Assembly (NCBI RefSeq): GCF_901000735.1
Contig: NC_081549.1
Span: forward strand, 6,067,416-6,131,415
DNA length: 64,000 nucleotides
Direction: 5' to 3'
Source: Corylus avellana
Taxonomy: Eukaryota > Streptophyta > Magnoliopsida > Fagales > Betulaceae
Shown: positions 1 through 11,661 of the stretch, in pieces
Layout: each line of letters starts with the position of its first letter
Numbering within the stretch: position 1 is the stretch's first letter
Notes under the pieces: model-generated
What the model saw: only the letters and a program-made list of their open reading frames with translations
The model's database searches: none
Told to the model about the DNA's origin: nothing
Position numbers and translations under genes: made by a program

Positions 1-260
1 TGCATTTGAGGGGCTTAAAAGTTCTTTTAACACTCAAAAAGTCAGTTTAAAGAAAAAAAGTATTCGTTTGGTACAAAAATTAAACAGGCTTTTAAGGGTT
101 CAAAAAGCTTAAAAATAGCTAAAACACATTTTTTTACAGAAAACTTAAAATGAAACTTTTGCCAAAAAGTATTTTTTGACTTAAAAGCTCTATTTTTCAA
201 ACACAATTCCAAACAAACTCTTAGTGTTAATGTGAAAGATGTTTCATTTTAAAATAATGT

Positions 261-400
261 TAGGGACTATCTTTTTATTATCCTAAAGCTGATGTGATTT
301 TTAAAATTATCATTAAATCAAAATTTAAGTATGACTCATCTAAAATTTAATGATAATTTTAAAAGTCATATCAGTTTTAGAATAATAAAAAGAGAGTTCA
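261..400. repeat. Short foldback (MITE-like) element
   Basis: The left arm starting at tagggactatctttttatta is matched by an imperfect reverse complement ending near position 400 (taataaaaagagagttca). The arms are about 55 bp and the central spacer is short. No clear target-site duplication was identified, so the superfamily is not assigned. The rest of 1-510 shows no gene. Confidence 0.6.
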
Positions 401-509
401 TATCATTACTCTTTATTTTGTGTATTAAAAAAATTATTATTATTTTTATTTGGATAAAATTTTAAATTGAAACTAAGATATACATAGATAGTATACGTTA
501 TCTTGAAGA

Positions 510-900
510 GTTCAAAACGACAAGGACGGCGGAGCGACAGTGTACGTAGTGGTAGATCTGTAATTAAGAGTCCTGTTTACAGAAATTGCATACCCTTTAA
601 AGGAGTCCTGTTCATGCGGCTTTCCACTTCTCACCGGTTTTGTAAACTGTAAATAAATGACATTCCGCGTGGGAACCGAACGCAACTGCTTCTACTTCCG
701 CCTTCGAGTTTTCGGTCGTACCCCTAAACATCGACACGTATCAAAAGCTACGGTGCAGATCTAAGGAGGTCCAACTCCTCAAACCGTTAGTGAAAAAAAC
801 TCTCTATAATCTATACATTGACACCGTGTCAAAGTTTCATTGGTAAGCCACAGGACAAAAGTTGGCCGATCGGACGCAGAAACCAATAGTACCATTATCC
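510..900. other. GC-richer unassigned block, possibly decayed coding DNA
   Basis: This stretch has clearly higher GC than the very AT-rich flanks. On the minus strand short runs of codon-like sequence can be read but stops interrupt them, and no family was recognised. It could be a decayed gene or transposon fragment. Confidence 0.25.
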
Positions 901-1019
901 CATACGGTACTTTGTAGCACCGCTTACTTTTTGTTCGACATAAATACACTTACGAGTAATGTTATATATTATTATTATTTTTTTTTTTTTTAAATTGAAA
1001 AAAATATAAATTTTTTTTC

Positions 1020-1650
1020 AAACTATCAACGTTTACTATATAAATGTTCAAAAATATTAAAATAATCTTTAAACTACTAAAATGTATAAAAAAGGTTACT
1101 TAATTTTTTATATTCTTATAATACCTATATTCTTTTAACAAATAAAATAATAAAATAATTGTAAAAAAAAAACCAAACAATTTTAAAAAAAATACATAAA
1201 AACCAATGGTCGAATAATTTTTTTTTTTGAATAAATAAATAATTTAGGCTAACTACATTAACTATTCATGTCGTATTAAAGTAAAATAAAAAATACAGCT
1301 CTTGAGATATTCCAAAAAAAACAATTTAGTCTATGGAGTCAAATTCTGTTAAAAATTTGTTTTTATTCGTCCATTAATTTTACTTTAATACGACATAAAA
1401 AAATTTGTAATTTATGCCAACTACAGTGACTAATTATATTTATTCCATTTCTTTTTTATTCGCGCATTGGTTTTTTTTGTATTTTTCACTGATTTTTTGA
1501 TTTTTTTTTTACAATTATTTTATTTGCTAAATAGGAGTATTATAGGAATATAAAAAAATAAGTGTCATTTTTTTATACATTTTGATGGTTTTGAGTTACT
1601 TTAGTACCTTTTAAACATTAGGGAGCTATATTGCAAAAGTTTATGAGGCT
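1020..1650. repeat. Large foldback element of about 0.6 kb
   Basis: The left half (around aaaatgtataaaaaaggtta and gtcgtattaaagtaaaat) recurs as a reverse complement in the right half (attttactttaatacgac and the complement of aaaatgtataaaa). The arms are long and imperfect and nearly meet in the centre near 1290-1390. There is no coding capacity. The exact ends and target duplication are unclear. Confidence 0.6.
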
Positions 1651-1659
1651 TTTTTATAT

Positions 1660-3250
1660 TTTTTTCCTTTAAAATTTGATATAATTTTTAAAATTATATC
1701 AATTTTGAAAAAAAAAAAGTATTTATTACCTGCATAATTCAAAACCACGTATCTTTTGAAAGGAAAAAGACAGGAAAATTTGTGTCATTTTTGCTCGTCT
1801 ATTTTTTTTTGTCTCGTGGGTAACACCGACGAATGTCTCGCATAGTAGCTGTTTGTCTGCAGCAAGCAAGTCGTCGGGTTCTGCGTGAGACTCAGACAAA
1901 TGATCCCTTTCATGAATGAATTTGAGGAAATCACAATTTTTTTTTAAAATAAAGATTTTTTTAATTTAATTTAATTATTTTTACTGTTAGTAATTTGGAT
2001 GAAAATATAATTCAAACACGTTGTTTACAGTACCCTCCATAGATGCAGGATCTAGATAGACCGCAATTATCGTAGCGTTAGACTACTAATCAAACCCGTG
2101 ACCACCTCAATAATGGAATTATTCATAAATTATTGACTTTTCCTTATATATATATATATAAAGAATAATATAAAAAAATGAATTGGAATTGAAAAGAATA
2201 TTATTATAGAGTTTAATGAACTAATTTAAACGTTAATCACTTGAATTGACAAGACTTCCGTACAACACGGCTGGACTACTGAGCGTACGCGTCAACCTGA
2301 AAGATCTGCGCTCGATTCTGTCTCTGTTGATTCGTTAATAATGATATGTTTTTTTATTGAATAATCTAGTGCCACGCAAACATGGATGCATGCCAAGGGC
2401 ACAGACTTTTCGTTCTACCTTGCTTAAACACCGACACAGGTTGCTCCTTGAGATTTTATGATTTTGCATTATTAATAATAACTTTTTTTATTTACTTTAA
2501 CATTTTCTCCTTCATATATATTTTCTCTAATTTAAAGGTGAGAAGGGGTAGTTAGTGTAATTTTTCTTCTTGGACGTTACCATCAAAGTTTTTACCCGCT
2601 GTAGAATGTCCAATTTGAGCCATAACTATTGTCTGGGAAGACAAGCCCATCACCACAACCCCACTGAAATGTAAGCCAATAATACTCCTTCATAGTAAGC
2701 ATCTGGTTCACGCATCTTCTACCGCAAGCGGATTCGAACACGCGATTACTAGGATAAAAGAAAAGAGAGACTTTTCCCTTACTACATTACCAACTCAACT
2801 ACCACCTTAATCGTTATCCGTCATATCTTAATAAGACAATGATAGTCATTAAAACGAAAATGAAAAGAAAAGACAATGAGAAAAATATGGTTTCAAAATG
2901 GAAGGGGTAAGAATATAATTAATGCAGTGGCGCAATAGCAAATGAGACGTCCATCTCACGAATTAAAGAGAAAGAAAGAAACAAAGAAAGAAAGAAAAAG
3001 AAAAACGATAGAATTCGTTATGAACCATTCAACAAGATCGAAGAAGGATACGTTGCTGTCTTCCTTTAAAGCGAACAATAGATTTTAGTTAATTCTTCGT
3101 CCACCAGTATTAATCAATAAATGTTCTACTCTCAGCCAATGGCAAACATAGTTTGGTCCACATATTTAATCAAAAACTTCCACTACCTTGAACGGGTTTA
3201 TCAAAGAACGTTCATGATAGTCCACTCTATCGGCATTAAAATAATAATAA
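1660..3250. other. Intergenic, no gene seen
   Basis: AT-rich DNA with a short (TA)n run near 2143-2160 and scattered GC-richer patches (about 1810-1910, 2240-2340 and 2570-2760). None gives a recognisable protein or RNA. Short open frames here look like chance. Confidence 0.5.
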
Positions 3251-3259
3251 ATTTTTTTT

Positions 3260-3759
3260 GGTTAATTACCTTTTTAGTACTTAAGTTTGTATATTCTTAT
3301 TTTTTCTCACTTATAGTTTAATTTGTATCACATATGGTACCCAACTTATGGGTAAATATCAATTTAGTACTTCCGTCAGCACAACTAACAAACTACCATG
3401 GAGTAGTTTCGGTCATCCCTGCAACCTGTTAGAAGTGGCCAAACCACTCCTATAGCCCTTGGGTGTGGTTTATGAGTGGTTTGGCCATCCCCAATGACCA
3501 AAAAGGAAGATGTTAAAACCACCTCCAAAGGCCTTAGGGGTGGCTGTGGCTATGGGTTGGTTGAAACCACCCCCTGACCGACCACATGGAGTGGTTGAAA
3601 CTGCCGCAATTACAATCCATTAGTTTAGCTGATGGAATGGTGGTGAAAGTACTAAGCTGGTATTTACCTATAAATTAGGTACTATCTTGTGATACAAATT
3701 GAAACATAGGTGGAAACAAATAAAACGTGAAAACCTAGGTATTAAAAAGGTAATTAACC
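3260..3759. mobile_element. Mutator-type MITE with 9-bp target duplication
   Basis: The element begins ggttaattacctttttagta and ends with the imperfect reverse complement (attaaaaaggtaattaacc). Terminal inverted repeats are over 100 bp. It is flanked on both sides by the same nine bases, atttttttt (3251-3259 and 3760-3768). A 9-bp duplication plus long G-starting TIRs is typical of non-autonomous MULEs. The interior carries GTGGTTT-rich palindromic sequence and codes for nothing. The flank is low-complexity, so the 9-bp match is weaker evidence than at the two sister elements. Confidence 0.7.
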
Positions 3760-3769
3760 ATTTTTTTTT

Positions 3770-4900
3770 TCAGTGACTTTAGTCACATATCAGTATTCAA
3801 TGACTTAATACGACACATGTACATAATATCAAAACATTTTAATTCAGCCTATAAGTCGCTTCCTCTATGACTCAGACCACAAAGTCATAACTCATTCAAT
3901 CTCATATTTGATGAGTTGCATCTAAAATTCATAAATTTCTTACAAACCAACTTCTAAAAATAATTAAAAAAAAAAAAATTTAAAAAAAAAAAGAAAAAAA
4001 AAAAAACTTCTAAGAATGATGTCCTCAGCATGTGACAACATGCTTATTAATGCTATAAGAAAGCATGTGCTTTTTCATCTTGATTTGTAAGCATTTCCTA
4101 CAAACTAATTTATAGGAAATTTTTATTTTCGTCGACATAGTGATTGATTCTGATGCCAAATAATACAAGCTTTAAGTACAAAGTCACCTTTTAAAAATCG
4201 AATTGTAAAAAAAAAAAAAAATGTCCACGAATTTAATTAAAACACTTGGGATGGTAAGATATTGATAAAGTTGGATGGCTAAGGTCTAATAATATTCATC
4301 AATTTCCATCGCTCAGAACCCTAAAGAAGTAATATCAAATATCTAACCCTTGACCCTTCCATCAAAATGTCTCATTTTTCTTTTCTATAGAAAATAGATG
4401 GGCATTTATGAGAAGAGAAAGGCAAATGACACCTATTAAAGGGTTCGAAGTTTTTTTTTTTTTTTTTGGGTTCTAATCTAGGGTGTCCGATTCATTTAAG
4501 TCCCATACAACTCACCCAACCACTTTTCTCCACCGACAGCACACCTTTACACCTAAATCAGACTTTAGATGTTTGATTAAGGAAAAAGACAAACTGCCCA
4601 TTGGATGGATGGATGGATATCTTTCTCTCTCATATCATTTAGATTTTAGATCCGTTGAGGCATTTTCTCAAACACATGTCATGTCTTATCTTTGGGTCTC
4701 TAAGGCTCTCATTGTCTTTCCCACTTGCAGTTTTTTTGCAGGGTCTAAATGTTGTTAAGCCACAGGATTAGGATTTTTTTGCCTCAATTATGTCCTTATT
4801 TAACCAAATGGTAAAAATTGTTTCTTTTTTTCTTTTATCAGTGTTCCCAAATTTTATCATAAATTCATTGACTAAAAAGGTTGTGTGTGATATGTATTTG
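3770..4900. other. Intergenic, no gene seen
   Basis: AT-rich sequence with poly-A/poly-T runs near 3967-4008, 4206-4220 and 4451-4467. A 91-codon open frame at 4483-4758 has no recognisable composition or domain and is not called. Confidence 0.5.
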
Positions 4901-4919
4901 GCTTTGAAGTGTTCATCCA

Positions 4920-5135
4920 AATCATACATAATGGATCTTATTGTAGTCGAGGCTCATGCGGCATAGAAGATTGTAGAATTTGACAGAGATTTGGGTAAAA
5001 CAAAAATTATTTTAGAATGTGATGCTCTAGAAGTTGTATATGCGCTACGGAAGAAAAAATAATAATAGAGTTAGTATGGTAATTTGATTGATGATTTAAA
5101 GACTTCACTAAATAGCCTCCATTCATGGAGATAGA
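4920..5135 (+). pseudogene. Decayed RNase H-like fragment of a non-LTR retroelement
   Basis: Translating the plus strand gives a run resembling the RNase H-like (RVT_3) domain common in plant LINE-type proteins: VVEAHAA, stop, KIVEFDRDLGKTKIILEC, DALEVVYAL, and after a break GNLIDDLKTSLNSLHSW. In-frame stops and at least one frame change show it is not functional. No reverse transcriptase domain is seen next to it. The assignment rests on the E(A)H...ECDALEVV pattern and spacing. A domesticated RNase H-like gene remnant is the alternative. Confidence 0.5.
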
Positions 5136-5139
5136 TTGT

Positions 5140-7120
5140 AATTTGTATAAATTGTATGATTTTAATTAAAAAAAAAAAAAAATTATAGAAAGTGATCCTC
5201 CCCCTCAGCTGCTTAAATTATAGAAAGTGATAAAAATAAAATTTAAAATTTAAAATTTTAAAAAAAAATCATAAATCTGAGGTTCATTATCAGTACTCCA
5301 CCCCAACATTAATTTTATTAAACAGTGTCTAGGCTGGGCCAACACCTTTGTCAAACACCACCTCGGTCTATGCTTTATTAGTCAATGTTCTAAATATCTT
5401 GAATAAGACTAACGTTTTAAGAAAGTATAATTCCTTTTCTGCTTTTTTGGTTATAATTTTTTGTTGACAATAATTTTTTCCCCCCTTAGATTAATAAGTT
5501 TCAACTGCAACAAACAGAGAAAAATATATATAAAAAAATAATCCAACAAAATAAAAAGATCTTAATATGAAAAAATAATAATAATAATGCATGATCATTA
5601 TAAAGGAAATGCTACTAAAGAACCGTCCCCTTGCTTTAAGCCAACAAAGAAGGATGGATGTTTCATTGAACACTTCAATCATTTCCTTCTCATAACATTG
5701 CTTTACAAGATTAATTAAAGAAACAATGATGGCCTAGCCATTGTGGCTTAAAGCAACGAGTATAACTTTATTTTCTTTCATAATGTACATCACTGGGTAC
5801 AATGAGAATCAGATACTTATTAGGGATTGGAGCTCGACGGTGATGGAGATGGCGGAGGAGCCAACAGAAAGGTGATGGTGGGTGCTTGGACGGAGCGGTG
5901 AAAAATGAGCTTTACAATAACAGTTTTGAATGACGTTGTAAAGTTATTGTATCCCGTGTAATACCTAATTAGATTTTCGTATCATACTTTTAGGAAGCTG
6001 TTTTTTTTAACTTAAAATGCAATAAAAACTCATTTCATATCAATTGATGGGATGTGTTTAATGTAACGTCTTATATCAGCTACTTAAAAAACCTAATTAT
6101 CAACCCTTCAACATCCCCATAGGCGCCACTCAATTAGTCATAAAAACATGCTGCAATGGCTATCATTCTTCTCCCTTTGCTTTCAAACCTGCAGCCTATG
6201 AGTTTCGAGATTCATCATGAAGATCAGCAAAAGCAATAATATTGTTTTTATTGATCAGCCCCTCCACCATGGAGGGTTAACATGATCAGAGGAATTTTGC
6301 AGAAGAAGACAGCATCAACTTTTTATATCTACGCATGCATATCATTGCTTCAACATTGGATTATTAGGTAAACAAAAACTATCTTTTATTAAGAAATTCA
6401 TCGGAATTGATGATCTACATATATATAAAAAGCAAAGAAAAATTATTGATTTGTGTGAGCAGATCATTCCAATCCATAAAAAGTGATTGGAACATGTTTC
6501 CTGGTGCATGTAATTGCACTTGACCTTTATTAATAGTCAAACAAGTAAAGGGGTAAAGGGTACACTACTAATGAAGTTGCTTTTCTTCCTAATCATTCCT
6601 TGTAAGTTGTAATCATGTGATTATGCATCAAGGAAAGATGTTGCTTGGATTTGGAAGTTTCATTGGGGGATAAAATTCACCAACATGCTTTAGAGGAGCT
6701 ACTACTAGAATGAAGAATGGTAAAATAATAAAAATAAAATATAAAATAAGTATTTGTCTAAGATTGCGTTTGAGAAATAGAGCTTTAAAGTCAAAAAACT
6801 CTTCAAACGCAATTTCAAACATGCCTTAATTAATAAGAGAAGGGAAGCAAAGAGAGAGAAGAGACAAGGAGAAAGCTTGACTTTTGACTTTTTTTTTTTT
6901 TTTTTTTTTGGGGATGAAATGGATTTGGTGTGAAAAGGCCACAAAACAGGGTGTGGGCTCGGGTCTCAGAGACGTTGATGAATCTAATCAAGATCTTGTG
7001 TGGCAAGAGCAGGAAGCTGGGAATACTTCAGCTTGGCCAACGCTTCTTTCACTCATCTTTTATTTAGTTTAATGTATATAATAAAGCATGGAAATACAAG
7101 TAGTTTTGTTTACTTTATCG
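5140..7120. other. Intergenic, no gene seen
   Basis: AT-rich non-coding DNA with a poly-T tract around 6889-6910. Short open frames on both strands overlap low-complexity sequence and are not supported as genes. Confidence 0.5.
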
Positions 7121-7124
7121 TATT

Positions 7125-7265
7125 CTAACATTTGTACTTGGGTTGGGCTACAACTGAGACATTATGGCCCAAAATTGTTGCACCATTCGGATTGGGCCTT
7201 TCGACCTGATGGGCCTGTACTATGTAGGCTGCTAGCAAAAAATAGGCCCTATTCTACAACTTGTA
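7125..7265 (+). promoter_or_regulatory. Cluster of GGCCCA/TGGGCC (site II-like) motifs upstream of the WRC gene
   Basis: Several GGCCCA/TGGGCC-type motifs fall within about 120 bp: ggcccaaa, tgggccttt, tgggcctg and aggccct. Motifs of this type (site II, bound by TCP factors) are common in proximal promoters of growth-related plant genes. They lie about 370-500 bp before the MRIRKR start of the WRC gene. No convincing TATA box was picked out. Functional assignment is inference. Confidence 0.4.
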
Positions 7266-7632
7266 AGCCTTGATATAGTGAAAGATTTCACAACAAAAAT
7301 ATCAATTCTAAAAAATAAAATAATTATTTTTTTGTCTCTCTCTCTCACACACATATTACGTACACCTCCGTACGTAGAGAGTGGTAGACACATATCCACG
7401 GCCACACTGCCTGTCCATGATCTTGTCCGAGAGGTGCCACGCTGCCAGTATAACGTTAAAAAAAATTGTCAGTTCCTTAATGCCAAATGACCAAATTACC
7501 CCTCTCCTGAGGGTTTGAACTTTGAGGGTTTAGTCCACCCATTCTACCATTGCTCCTGCTGCTCACCAAAAAAGCTCTCAAACCCTCATCACCTTCTTAT
7601 TCATCGTCTCTTGCAATCTCGGCCGTCCATCC

Positions 7633-8415
7633 ATGAGGATCAGAAAACGGTGGTCTCCTCCTCTCTCGGTTTCACCACCCCCAGATGCTATATCTTCAAC
7701 TCTTCAAGTTCAACCTCCCCACCGCAACTTCACAGCCCAGCTGGATCAACGCCGTCCAGTGCCACAGCTCGTCAAAGTCAGCCCTATCAACGGCTCAGAT
7801 GCAAAAAAGACCGTTAGCCTGGATAGACGCGATTCCAACCAGAACCAGGTACTACTGTAAATGTTTGTTCTTTTTTCTTTTTTCTACACTGCAACTACTC
7901 TTGCGTGTTCATGGCTTATTAATTACCGTTTTGTTAATCCCTTTGCACGTACGGTGTCGTTTATAGGAACCACGAACAGGTGCAAGTTCCGTTTCTTCGT
8001 CCTTTTCTCATTCTCCTGGTACGTACACATTTATAATATTATTATTATATATTTGATTTTCTGATGCATTGAAAGTACAGGGGATGAGGAAGAGAAGGAA
8101 GAAAGGTGCAGGCGGTCAAATGGGAAGAAATGGAGGTGTTGGCGACGCCCTCTTGAGGGTTTTTCTCAGTGCAAGTATCACTTGGATCAGGCGAGGCTGA
8201 GGAAGAACAGGTACATTTCTAATATTGGAAGCCGGAATATTATTAATCATTGTAAGCCTAAGAAGGTCGAGATAATTAGCTCCTACTTTGAAGATGATGA
8301 TGATGATGATGATGATTATCGTAAGAAGAAGAAGAAGATGGTTGGTTTTGTGAAGGCTCGGTCAATAAGCAGTATACTATCCCGGACACTTCCATTCCGG
8401 CCGGCGACTCTTTAG
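7633..8415 (+). CDS. Small WRC-domain protein (GRF-type zinc motif, no QLQ domain)
   Basis: Predicted CDS joins 7633-7848, 7967-7979 and 8081-8415, giving 187 residues. The start MRIRKR is the usual N-terminus of this plant family. Residues 85-110 hold the WRC motif with the exact C-X9-C-X10-C-X2-H spacing (C86, C96, C107, H110). This DNA-binding/nuclear motif was first described in growth-regulating factors; the GRF QLQ domain is absent. An acidic run of eight aspartates encoded by a (GAT)n tract is followed by a lysine run. The middle exon is only 13 nt (gaaccacgaacag) with AG before and GT after. It is needed for frame: 216+13 leaves one base, and exon 3 supplies two. The protein is probably nuclear and a transcription-associated regulator, but the exact role is unknown. 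The exon model is inferred from splice signals only. Confidence 0.75.
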
Positions 8416-9349
8416 TTCGACATGGTATTATGGAAAATATGGCAATATAGTTATATTAATATGTGCTTTTTATTTACCTTACTTAGTTGAAATGAAAATT
8501 TTCTTTGGTGTTGATCGATGTTATTTGTCATTAAAGTTGTTCTAACCGTTTTTATCAATTTAGATTGAATTTTTTCGTTGATATATATCATAGCTATGCC
8601 AAGGATTTGGGGTATTATTATAACATATTGTCACGTCAAATTTAAAACTTGACAACATTAGCTAGTAAAGAGGAAAGAAGTACCAATGAGGAAGCGCAGA
8701 GGGATAAAGAGGATTAAAATTCATAATAATTAGCTCTCCAAAGTATATATTAAGTAAATTGGGTAGTTATTGTGAGAGAATCCTATAAAATTTATGTGTC
8801 CATAAACATATTTTACAAAAAAAATTTTACAAACTAACGTAGCACAATATAATTGAAAATAAAATAAATTCAAATTTTGAGAAGTTAAGAGGTGGGTAAT
8901 TCATCTCACATCACTAACTAATTTCATTATTAATATCTTTATCTGGGCATAACATATGCTAAATAAAATACCTAAAAAATTCAGAATTGATAAATATGGG
9001 CACGTTAAAAAAGAGAAGTCATGAGATAGTAAGTAAATTCAAAAAAGTACAGTCAGATAAAAATACGTCCATAAAAATATGTATTTTATTCATTACTTTC
9101 TCCCAAGCACATCCAGCTATTGGGGACTAAAAGAAAAGAAGAGAAAAGCCTGAGATAGATTTGTCATTTACAGGGGCCATAGTACAAAACTTGATATTTT
9201 CTTGAAGGGCTTTCAAAATTCTTGGGGTTGCCATGTAGATCTCTTTTTAAGACTTCTACTAAAAAAAGACCAAGGAAAATAACAAAAAGAAAAAAGAAGA
9301 AAAGGAGAAGAACACTTGAATACAACTTCTCACATCGTAATTATAATAA
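8416..9349. other. Intergenic, no gene seen
   Basis: AT-rich sequence between the WRC gene and the MULE-type MITE. There is no recognisable gene or RNA. Confidence 0.5.
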
Positions 9350-9940
9350 GGGTTAAATACTAAATATTCTCTGGGCTTTCATTGCTTTATTTTTTCCTCC
9401 TTAGGGTTTGATTTTTATTACATGAGGTTCCTGTGGTTTTGATAATAGACCAAATTAGCCCTTCTGTCAGTTGACCGTTAGTTGACTTAACGAAAATCCA
9501 TGCAGACCAATCAAATGTTGACACGTGGCACTTACATTATTTTTTTTAAAAAAAAAGTATTTAAAAAAAAAACAAAAAAAAAAAGGAAAAAAAAAATGGG
9601 GGTGGCTCCTGGCCATTCGAGCGACCCCCTTTGGCCATGGGGGTGGCCTGGCCACCCCCATCCGGCTAGATGGGCCACCCCCATGGCCAAAGGGGGTGAC
9701 CGAGCCAGCCACCCCCAAATGGCCAAGAGCCACCCCCAATTTTTTTTAAAAAAAATTTAAAAAAAAAATTAAATTTTTTTTAAAGTAAGTGCCACATGTC
9801 AACATTTGATTGGTCCACGTGGATTTCCGTTAAGTCAACTAATGGTCAACTGACATAAGGACTAGTTTGGTCTATTATCAAACCCTAGGGAGAAAAAAAT
9901 AAAGCAATGAAATCCCGAGAGGGTATTTAGTATTTAACCC
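9350..9940. mobile_element. Mutator-type MITE with GGGGGTGGC-rich palindromic core
   Basis: Terminal inverted repeats start gggttaaatactaaatattc and end with the matching complement. They are flanked by a perfect 9-bp duplication ttataataa (9341-9349 and 9941-9949), the hallmark of MULE insertion. Each arm is about 200 bp. The A/T-rich shoulder encloses a GC-rich core (about 9597-9740) made of inverted copies of a GGGGGTGGC(C) motif. Open frames of 64-90 codons inside are by-products of this palindrome. The right part (15684-15862) reappears at the start of the second copy of the duplicated segment. Confidence 0.85.
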
Positions 9941-9949
9941 TTATAATAA

Positions 9950-11640
9950 TGTAGATCTCTTTCCAAGACTTCTACTGTAAAACGATTTGCACGGACATTG
10001 GTTTTAGTTCCAAAGGTTCTATACCTGGGCATATATATAACCGCAATCCCAAATGGCCCTAAGACTAACAGCAATTAAGGGCAGGCAAATTCAATTTCAT
10101 AAACTTAGTATTGTATTTCTCAAAAAAATATTGAGCAATTGACATTTATGTTTGTTTGCCATCATGAGTAAACCTATAGGAACAAAAGTTGGACAATAAT
10201 CACTAAAAGACGAAGAAGAAGAAAAAAAAAAGAAAAAAAAAAAGATGAAAACACTAGAAAAATGCAGAGAGGAGACTCAGAGACACTAACAATATAAGAT
10301 GGTAAGTGATATACTCATATAGGGGGAAGAGAGAGAAGAATAATAGTCACTCAACTTAACTCGTGAATTGGTTGTGTTATACTCTAGCTAGTGACTCTAT
10401 GTTGTTACCGTGCACAATAATTGATAAACAATATAGAATCGAAAAGAGAGAGAGATTAAAAGAGAGAGTCGAAACACAGATTTAACGTGGTTCGGTAATT
10501 TGCCTACGTCCATAGAAAAGTAACTGTATTTTTACTCTTAATAATTTAGGGTTACATCATATGAGCCATCAATTCCAACACTATGTAACTTAAATACTCC
10601 TTATATTGAAGCTCAATTTTCACTCATGTTCGTGATTCTTCATTCTAGTAATCATAAAGCACCAAAATCATAGTTATAGTTAATTTGGATTAGGGCCATT
10701 GTACTTGCATCTTTCATTCAAAGTCATAATTAAATTATAAAGCACCAAATCTTATGGTAGCAAAAATAACCTTCAGATGATCTTCTTCAAAAAGATGTCG
10801 TGATACATCAAAATTAAAATGCTTTGCAATAAATTATGTAACAAAAATTGGTTCATAGAAAGCTGTATTTGATACATTTGTGATATGAGAATACAATGTC
10901 AAAAGCAAGATAATGTCAGTGTAGTTCTTATTGAAACAAGTTACTATACACGAATCCTTAAAAGAGAAGAGCGAAGAAATATCAATATGAAGGGAAAGTT
11001 GCTCCTGGGCTGGATGAAGAGGACTCTCTCCAGTAATCTACACCATTACCTAGCCCACCATGTTCGAACTTACGACCGAAAAGTGACATCCCCATAGCGG
11101 TGTAGATATAGTCGAACTTTGATCAAGTTAATACATGTAAGATAATAAGCGGATGTATATTTACTGCAACCTTATATATCTACGGGGCAATATTTGGGAT
11201 CACCGACCCCGTGGCCGAAGACCTAAAGCTTGGTGATCCCAGCTGCCTTAAAATATTAGAAAGAAGAGGATAAGAACACTTGAGTACAACTACTTGAATA
11301 ATAGTGATGTAGATCTTTTTTCAAGACTTCTACTCTATGTAAAAAAATTAAGGAAAAAAAAAAAAACAAACAAACAAAGAAAAAGAAAGAAAGAACATGA
11401 GAAAGAACACTTGAGTACAATTTCTCACATCATAGTAATGTAGATCTCTTTCCAAGATTTCAACTGCAAAACGATTTGCACGGACGCATCGAAGGAGGAG
11501 CAGTCTGAAAAGACAAAGCGATTCTATTTTTGCTAATTAAGTATTAGTTATATGGTTCGCAAATCCATCATTTGTGTGCATTATGGTGGGAGTACAGTTT
11601 TTTTTTTGGTCTTCACAGAATCATTTGTCGATACATGATA
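9950..11640. other. Non-coding stretch before the AGO5-like relic (copy 1; copy 2 at 15872-17562)
   Basis: No gene was recognised. The block contains A-rich simple sequence (10220-10245 and 11341-11395) and two near-repeated phrases beginning atgtagatctctttccaaga (about 9950 and 11430). A 70-codon frame at 10885-11097 has no family resemblance. N-terminal Argonaute exons could have lain here but none is recognisable. Confidence 0.45.
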
Positions 11641-11661
11641 TGTTTTGTTGTTCTAATTTAA

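Noticed and set aside
2700..2760. Possible tRNA (contains ggattcgaacacgcg)
   Set aside because: A T-arm-like string is present but no acceptor, D or anticodon arm can be folded around it on either strand.
9467..9760. Overlapping open frames of 64-90 codons on both strands
   Set aside because: They arise from the GGGGGTGGC palindromic core and poly-A/T shoulders of the MULE-type MITE.
10885..11097. 70-codon frame present in both copies of the duplicated segment
   Set aside because: Conservation between the copies only reflects recent duplication or allelism. No domain, no splice context and no similarity to Argonaute N-terminal exons.
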